Shown here piece by piece: positions 41,782-43,828 of a DNA stretch of 43,828 bases. Each line of letters starts with the position of its first letter. The stretch's first letter is position 1. A program made the translations under genes and the position numbers. Under the pieces are notes generated by a model, which was not told the origin of the DNA, made no database searches, and saw only the letters and a program-made list of their open reading frames with translations. This stretch comes from an uncultured Arthrobacter sp. (GTDB lineage Bacteria > Actinomycetota > Actinomycetes > Actinomycetales > Micrococcaceae), in the NCBI RefSeq assembly GCF_902805515.1, contig NZ_CADCTE010000079.1, positions 1 to 43,828 on the forward strand, given 5' to 3'.

Positions 41782-43329
41782 CTAGGAGGCCCGCTCGAGC
41801 ACGTCCTCGACGTAGGCCAGGAGCGTCCGGACGCCGACGCCGGTGCCCGCCTTGGGCGTGTACCCGTAGGCGGAGCCTTCGTTGAAGGCCGGCCCGGCGA
41901 TGTCGAGGTGCGCCCACGGAATCTTCTCTCCGTCGATCGAGCCGACGAACTCCCGCAGGAAGACGGCCGCCGTCATCATGCCGCCGAACCGCTCACCGAT
42001 GTTGGCGATGTCGGCCACCTGGGAGTCGAGGCTCGGGCGCAGTTCCTCGGGCAGGGGCATGGGCCAGAACGGTTCGCCGGCGCGGTCGGCCGCGGCCTTG
42101 ACCGCGTCGCGCACGCCGTCGTCGCCCATCACACCGGAGGTGCGGTTGCCGAGGGCGATCATCTGGGCGCCGGTGAGGGTGGCGATGTCGATGATGGCGT
42201 CCGGGTGCTCCTCGCGGGCGGCGGCGAGGCCGTCGGCGAGGACCAGGCGGCCCTCGGCATCGGTGTTGAGGACCTCGACGGTGCGTCCGCCGTAGGTCGT
42301 CAGGACGTCCTCGGGACGCTGGGCGGTGCCCGAGGGCATGTTCTCCGCAAGGCACAGCCAGGCGGTCACCTTGGCGGCCAGGCCCAGTTCGGCCACGGCG
42401 AGGACGGTGTTGAGCACGACGGCGGCGCCGGCCATGTCGAGCTTCATCGTCTGCATGCCGGCGGCGGGCTTCAGGGACAGTCCGCCGGAGTCGAAGGTGA
42501 TGCCCTTGCCCACAAGGGCCAGGTGCACCTTCGATTTCGCGGGCGCGTACTCGACCTTCACCAGGCGCGGCGGCCGGGAGGAGCCCTTGCCGACCCCGAG
42601 GATGCCGCCGTAGCCGTCGCGTTCGAGCTTCTTCTCATCCATCACCGTCACCTTGACGGGCAGGCCCTTCGAGAGATCCCGCGCTGCCTGCGCGAAGCTC
42701 TCGGGGTAGAGGTGGCTCGGCGGCTGGTTGACCAGCGAGCGGGTGAGGTTTACGTTCTTCGCCAGGACGGCGGCGCGGGCCAGCCCGGCCGACAGTGCGG
42801 CGTCCTGCGCGGCGGCGGTGTGCACGAGGATCGTGCGCACCGGCCCGTCATCCTTGCGCGGGGCGGGCTTGCCGTCGGCGCCGAGCCGTGAGCGGTATCC
42901 GTCGTAGGCGTAGGCGCCCAGGGCGGCGCCCTCGGCGATTGCCGTGGCTTCGGCCGCGCCCGGTGCCGGCAGGGCGAGCACCACGGTCTCGAGGCCCTTG
43001 AGCTGGCGGACCGCTGCTCCGGCGGCGCGCCGCAGGGTCTCGGCCGGCAGGGCGCTTCCGGCGGTGACCGGGCCCACGCCGACCAGCACGAGGGACTCCG
43101 AGCCGGTGTCGGGCAGTGCGGCCAGCCGGCGGACATCGTCGGCGGCGCCGGTCACGCCGAGGACCTGGAGCGAATCGCCCAGGGCGCGGGCGGCCTTCGC
43201 CGGCAGGGGACTGTCGAGCAGGACCGGGCCGTCCTGGCCCTTGCCCACGCCGATCACCAGGGCGTCGCTTGGGATTTTTTTGAGGTCTTTGGCAACCGCT
43301 GTCAGAGTGGGCTCGCTTGGCTTCATCAC
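41782..43329 (-). CDS. pepA: Leucyl aminopeptidase (M17)
   Basis: PepA removes N-terminal residues from peptides in the cytosol using two metal ions. The 515-residue product has an N-terminal macro-like domain to about 175 and a C-terminal catalytic domain. Signatures are LVGKGITFDSGGLSLKP near 265, GAAVVLNTVLAVAELGL, and the diagnostic NTDAEGRLVLADGL near 355-368, followed by IDIATLTGAQMIALGNRTSGVM. GTG at 43329 is eight bases after GAGGAA, so it is preferred; ATG in the next codon (43326) is equally possible. Longer upstream in-frame starts would cross the intergenic region and are not supported. It is divergent from the PAC2-family gene, with a 232-bp gap between them. Confidence 0.96.
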   Translation of the reverse strand: MMKPSEPTLTAVAKDLKKIPSDALVIGVGKGQDGPVLLDSPLPAKAARALGDSLQVLGVTGAADDVRRLAALPDTGSESLVLVGVGPVTAGSALPAETLRRAAGAAVRQLKGLETVVLALPAPGAAEATAIAEGAALGAYAYDGYRSRLGADGKPAPRKDDGPVRTILVHTAAAQDAALSAGLARAAVLAKNVNLTRSLVNQPPSHLYPESFAQAARDLSKGLPVKVTVMDEKKLERDGYGGILGVGKGSSRPPRLVKVEYAPAKSKVHLALVGKGITFDSGGLSLKPAAGMQTMKLDMAGAAVVLNTVLAVAELGLAAKVTAWLCLAENMPSGTAQRPEDVLTTYGGRTVEVLNTDAEGRLVLADGLAAAREEHPDAIIDIATLTGAQMIALGNRTSGVMGDDGVRDAVKAAADRAGEPFWPMPLPEELRPSLDSQVADIANIGERFGGMMTAAVFLREFVGSIDGEKIPWAHLDIAGPAFNEGSAYGYTPKAGTGVGVRTLLAYVEDVLERAS

Positions 43330-43561
43330 TAAGGTGTTTCCTCTTTCCAGATGGGATATCGGGTCCGGGCCGCCCGGCCGGGCTTGGTGAACCAGGGCGG
43401 CGGGCAGGCCGGTGACCGTTCTTCGATCGTATCCTCTCGGTGCTCCACGGACGGCCGCGTGGAATGAAGGGCGTGCCCGGTGCGTTGAGTCAGTAAGCAG
43501 ACTTGTTGGAAACCCGAAGGCGCGGCCACGCAGGCGGCCCCGGGATATGCAGGAGGAAATA

Positions 43562-43828
43562 ATGCTAGATGCACGGACACTGTTCAGCCTGAGCGCCGAC
43601 GCACGTCCCGAGCAGCTGCGCGGGCTGCCGCTGCTCGCGAGCCTGAGCGGATTCGCTGACGCGGGGCAGGTCGTGTCGCAGGTCAGCGAGGAGCTCCTGG
43701 AGACCCTCGATTCGGAGCTGGTCGCCGTCTTCGACACCGACCAGCTCATCGATTACCGGAACCGCCGCCCGCGGATCACGTTCGAGGAAGACCACTTCAC
43801 CGACTATCAGGCCCCCCGCCTTGAGCTT
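43562..43828 (+). CDS. PAC2-family (proteasome assembly chaperone-like) protein, N-terminal part
   Basis: An ATG at 43562 preceded by AGGAGG (43551-43556) opens a frame that runs off the window after 89 codons. The visible product starts MLDARTLFSLSADARPEQLR, then LPLLASLSGFADAGQVVSQV, and continues ELVAVFDTDQLIDYRNRRP and FEEDHFTDYQAPRLEL. This matches the N-terminus of the actinobacterial PAC2 family, whose archaeal and eukaryotic relatives aid proteasome assembly; the bacterial role is not settled. A proteasome-linked role would fit the tricorn-like protease and pepA nearby, but that is only inference. The 3' end is outside the window. Confidence 0.85.
   Translation, partial: MLDARTLFSLSADARPEQLRGLPLLASLSGFADAGQVVSQVSEELLETLDSELVAVFDTDQLIDYRNRRPRITFEEDHFTDYQAPRLEL

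Overview
This is 43.8 kb of high-G+C DNA. It reads as the chromosome of a Gram-positive actinobacterium, most likely Micrococcaceae (an Arthrobacter relative). The reasons are gene order (ftsQ-ftsZ-pgeF-yggS-sepF-yggT-divIVA), polyphosphate glucokinase, a GlnE plus two-GlnA nitrogen locus, NrdR, a DUF4191 protein beside lipAB, and many probable leaderless genes that begin right after a TANNNT box. No rRNA, tRNA, insertion sequence, phage gene or CRISPR array was recognised. The family name is inference; no database search was run.

Layout. 1-7.1 kb: the end of the division and cell-wall cluster (ftsQ fragment, ftsZ, pgeF, a YggS-type PLP protein, sepF, yggT, divIVA/wag31), then lspA and an RluD-type pseudouridine synthase. 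7.1-14.0 kb: dnaE, a convergent flavin reductase, a small membrane protein, hisD and nrdR. 14.2-17.2 kb, mostly minus strand: ppgK, map, panB and a tiny plus-strand SPOR-like gene. 17.4-21.8 kb: glnA2 and glnE. 22.0-26.1 kb: a surface-type segment with a secreted threonine-rich protein, an acyltransferase-3/SGNH membrane protein and a small unknown. 26.3-31.3 kb: glnA1 with a well-formed GlnR site, an RDD membrane protein, a DUF4191 protein, lipA and lipB. 31.4-38.0 kb: a transmembrane protein kinase with repeats, a TIGR01777-type epimerase and a tricorn-like protease. 38.2-43.8 kb: an E2 acyltransferase with two lipoyl domains (sucB/dlaT), lpdA, pepA and the start of a PAC2-family gene.

How the genes work together. 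FtsQ, FtsZ, SepF and DivIVA form the division and polar-growth module. GlnA1 is the likely target of GlnE, and its promoter carries a site for the nitrogen regulator GlnR. LipB and LipA make the lipoyl cofactor needed by the E2 subunit encoded 7 kb away, whose lipoyl groups are reoxidised by LpdA. NrdR appears to control its own gene through a pair of boxes.

The least explained structure is non-coding. At least four genes (dnaE, ppgK, the RDD gene and the tricorn-like gene) are followed at or just after the stop codon by degenerate tandem repeats with 14-17 bp periods, each with its own unit sequence. Other points are a 37-nt dyad before ftsZ, a 30-nt palindrome inside the start of pgeF, a large imperfect inverted repeat at 26150-26206, and an exact 15-bp repeat array inside the kinase gene.
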